This document shows positions 6,285 through 7,771 of a stretch of DNA of 7,771 bases, piece by piece; the stretch's first letter is position 1; each line of letters begins with the position of its first letter. The DNA lies in the NCBI GenBank assembly GCA_018334595.1, contig JAGXLQ010000060.1:1-7771 (forward strand), in the 5' to 3' direction. The stretch is from Candidatus Bipolaricaulota bacterium. GTDB taxonomy: Bacteria; Bipolaricaulota; Bipolaricaulia; M55B111. The translations under genes were made by a program, and so were the position numbers. The notes under the pieces were generated by a model. The model was not told where the DNA came from, made no database searches, and saw only the letters and a list, made by a program, of their open reading frames with translations.

Positions 6285-7157
6285 ATGGAGAGAAAGAAAT
6301 CAGGAGGGTCTTTCTGGCGCGACACGGTTAAAGAATTTAAACGAAATCGTGTTGCCGTTCTAGGAACCTTCTTTGTCCTATTTGTCGTAATATCGGGCCT
6401 TGTAGGCCCTTTCATCAATCCCTATCCTCCCCTGGAGATAGACATGACGAACAGGCTTGCTCCCCCATCTTTTCAGCACTTGCTGGGCACGGACAACTTC
6501 GGGAGGGACGTCCTTTCCCGTATATTCTACGGCACACGGTTATCGCTTGTCGTCAGCGTGCTCTCGGTCACTTTTTCCTTGGCAATCGGTACGAGTCTGG
6601 GGGCAGTTGCTGGCTTCTTCGGGTCGATTATCGATGAGGGAATAATGAGGTTAATGGACGTTCTATTCGCGTTTCCGGCCGTACTACTTGCAATTACAAT
6701 AATTTCAATACTCGGACAGGGAGTACAAAACGCGATAATAGCAATAGGTGTAGTTTATACGCCGATATTTGCGAGGATAACCCGGGGCAGTGTGATCGGG
6801 GTCAGAGGCCTCGATTACGTAGAATCAGCCCGGGCACTTGGTGCCGGAAATACTAGAATTATCACCAGACACGTACTGCCAAACTCCATGGCCCCCATCG
6901 TCGTTGAGACGACGTTAAGCTTGGGGTTTGCCATCCTCTCCGAGTCGGCCTTAAGTTTCCTCGGGCTCGGGACGCAGCCACCGACACCCAGCCTCGGCAG
7001 AATGCTCAGCGAGGGACGGATGTACATTAGCGGTGCCCCCTGGCTCGGGGTATTTCCCGGTATTGCCATTCTGCTGGCCGTCCTTGGATTTAACCTGATT
7101 GGCGACGGCCTTCGAGACGCTCTTGACCCAAAGCTAAAAGGACAGGGTCGCATTTAA
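6285..7157 (+). CDS. ABC importer permease, DppC/OppC type
   Basis: This is the second membrane channel subunit, expected to pair with the DppB-type protein. From this start it has 290 aa, within the family range. A cytoplasmic N-terminal segment with FWRDTVKEFKRNRVAVLG leads into the first membrane helix (OppC N-terminal domain). The hallmark LLGTDNFGRDVLSRIFYGTR follows. The EAA loop is ESARALGAG (Ala182, Gly186) followed by HVLPNSMAPI, and the C-terminus carries ALSFLGLGTQPPTPSLGRML. An in-frame TTG at 6231 would add 18 residues but overlaps the upstream gene and has no family resemblance, so ATG at 6285 is preferred; its ribosome binding site (GAGAGA) is weak. The tight spacing suggests coupled translation with the first permease. 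Confidence 0.94.
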   Translation: MERKKSGGSFWRDTVKEFKRNRVAVLGTFFVLFVVISGLVGPFINPYPPLEIDMTNRLAPPSFQHLLGTDNFGRDVLSRIFYGTRLSLVVSVLSVTFSLAIGTSLGAVAGFFGSIIDEGIMRLMDVLFAFPAVLLAITIISILGQGVQNAIIAIGVVYTPIFARITRGSVIGVRGLDYVESARALGAGNTRIITRHVLPNSMAPIVVETTLSLGFAILSESALSFLGLGTQPPTPSLGRMLSEGRMYISGAPWLGVFPGIAILLAVLGFNLIGDGLRDALDPKLKGQGRI

Positions 7158-7180
7158 CCAAGGAAACAGAAGGAGGTACA

Positions 7181-7771
7181 ATGAACTTAAACAAACCTGT
7201 CAGGTGCTCCACGTTTTCCGTGATTGCCTATGATCCTGATGAAAACCGGATTGGCGTGGCCGTACAGTCAAAGTTCTTCGCCGTTGGAGCAAGCGTGCCG
7301 TGGGTAAAACCCGGTGTTGGTGCGGTCGCCACCCAAGCCTATACCAACCTTAAATACGGGATTCAAGGCTTGGAATTGCTCGAGGAGGGTGTCGGGCCGA
7401 CCGAGGTTCTAACGGACCTATTGGCCGACGACCCCCAGGCAGAGATGCGTCAGGTGGCAATTATGGATAGCAACGGTAACCCCGGCGTGCATACGGGCCG
7501 GGAGACGCCAGCGGTCGCAGACCACATTAAGAAAAGAAATTTCATCTGCCAGGGCAACCTGCTTACCAGCAGCTCCGTCGTCAAAGAGATGGCAGAGGAA
7601 TATGAGAGCAATAGGGGGAGGTTAGGTAGGCGCCTGATTCGGGCGCTCCGGGCTGGACAGAGGGCCGGCGGGGATAGACGGGGACGACAGTCGGCAGCGT
7701 TAGTGGTCCTGAACAACAACCCTGGGAGGTCTGCAAATCTTCAGGACAGGGTGGACATACGGGTAGACGAT
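7181..7771 (+). CDS. DUF1028-family protein (Ntn-hydrolase fold), 3'-truncated by the window
   Basis: The frame stays open from ATG 7181 to the last base (197 codons), so the C-terminus is missing. The sequence is a clear DUF1028 (PF06267) member: STFSVIAYDPDENRIGVAVQ (10-29), VPWVKPGVGAVATQAYTN (39-56), QGN (124-126) and AGQRAGGDRRGRQSAAL (158-174). DUF1028 is placed in the Ntn-hydrolase fold, whose enzymes cut amide bonds, but its reaction is not established to my knowledge. Thr11 of the TFS motif is where a nucleophile might be expected; nine or more residues would have to be removed to expose it, so activity is uncertain. No signal peptide is visible, so it should be cytoplasmic. AGGAGGT (7171-7177) sets the start, 23 bases after the DppC-type permease, so it is almost certainly part of the same operon. 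Confidence 0.9.
   Translation, partial: MNLNKPVRCSTFSVIAYDPDENRIGVAVQSKFFAVGASVPWVKPGVGAVATQAYTNLKYGIQGLELLEEGVGPTEVLTDLLADDPQAEMRQVAIMDSNGNPGVHTGRETPAVADHIKKRNFICQGNLLTSSSVVKEMAEEYESNRGRLGRRLIRALRAGQRAGGDRRGRQSAALVVLNNNPGRSANLQDRVDIRVDD

Noticed and set aside
6815..7153. Minus-strand open frame of 112 codons
   Set aside because: It is opposite the conserved DppC-type C-terminus, and its Pro/Ser/Arg-rich composition is typical of a shadow frame.
7450..7719. Minus-strand open frame of 89 codons
   Set aside because: It is antisense to the well-supported DUF1028 gene and has no family features.

Overview
The window reads as one stretch of bacterial chromosome. Strong AGGAGG-type ribosome binding sites, a sigma-70-like promoter (TTGACA-N16-TAATAT) and an intrinsic terminator all point to a bacterium. 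The solute-binding protein has an ordinary signal peptide and no lipobox cysteine, which is more usual for a cell with an outer membrane and periplasm. Base composition looks near 50% GC, proteins are rich in Glu, Lys and Asp, and ATA and AGG codons are common. I cannot name the lineage with confidence; an anaerobic and possibly thermophilic or halophilic bacterium is only a guess.

Left part (1-2969). A Lon-family ATP-dependent protease of the AAA_32/LonB-like type runs off the left edge; its N-terminus and Walker A motif are missing. It is convergent with a minus-strand gene for an exported putative glycoside hydrolase of the DUF4015 type. The 3' end of that gene carries a layered set of inverted repeats.

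Middle (2970-3726). A 168-base AT-rich gap separates the DUF4015 gene from a divergent Lrp/AsnC-family regulator. The gap holds a good promoter for the regulator and a pair of 10-base direct repeats, 30 bases apart, that could be its operator. An 85-base leader with an unused Shine-Dalgarno-like sequence follows the regulator gene.

Right part (3727-7771). A peptide/nickel-type (family 5) ABC importer lies downstream of the regulator: a periplasmic binding protein, a terminator-like hairpin, a DppB-type permease and a DppC-type permease. A DUF1028 (Ntn-hydrolase-fold) protein follows and is cut by the right edge. No ATPase gene is visible; it may lie further downstream or elsewhere.

Taken together, the right half looks like an Lrp-regulated uptake operon for a peptide or amide-bonded compound, with a linked DUF1028 protein that may act on the imported substrate. 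That functional link is inference. I found no RNA gene, mobile element, CRISPR array or phage feature, and no gene-free stretch longer than 300 bases.
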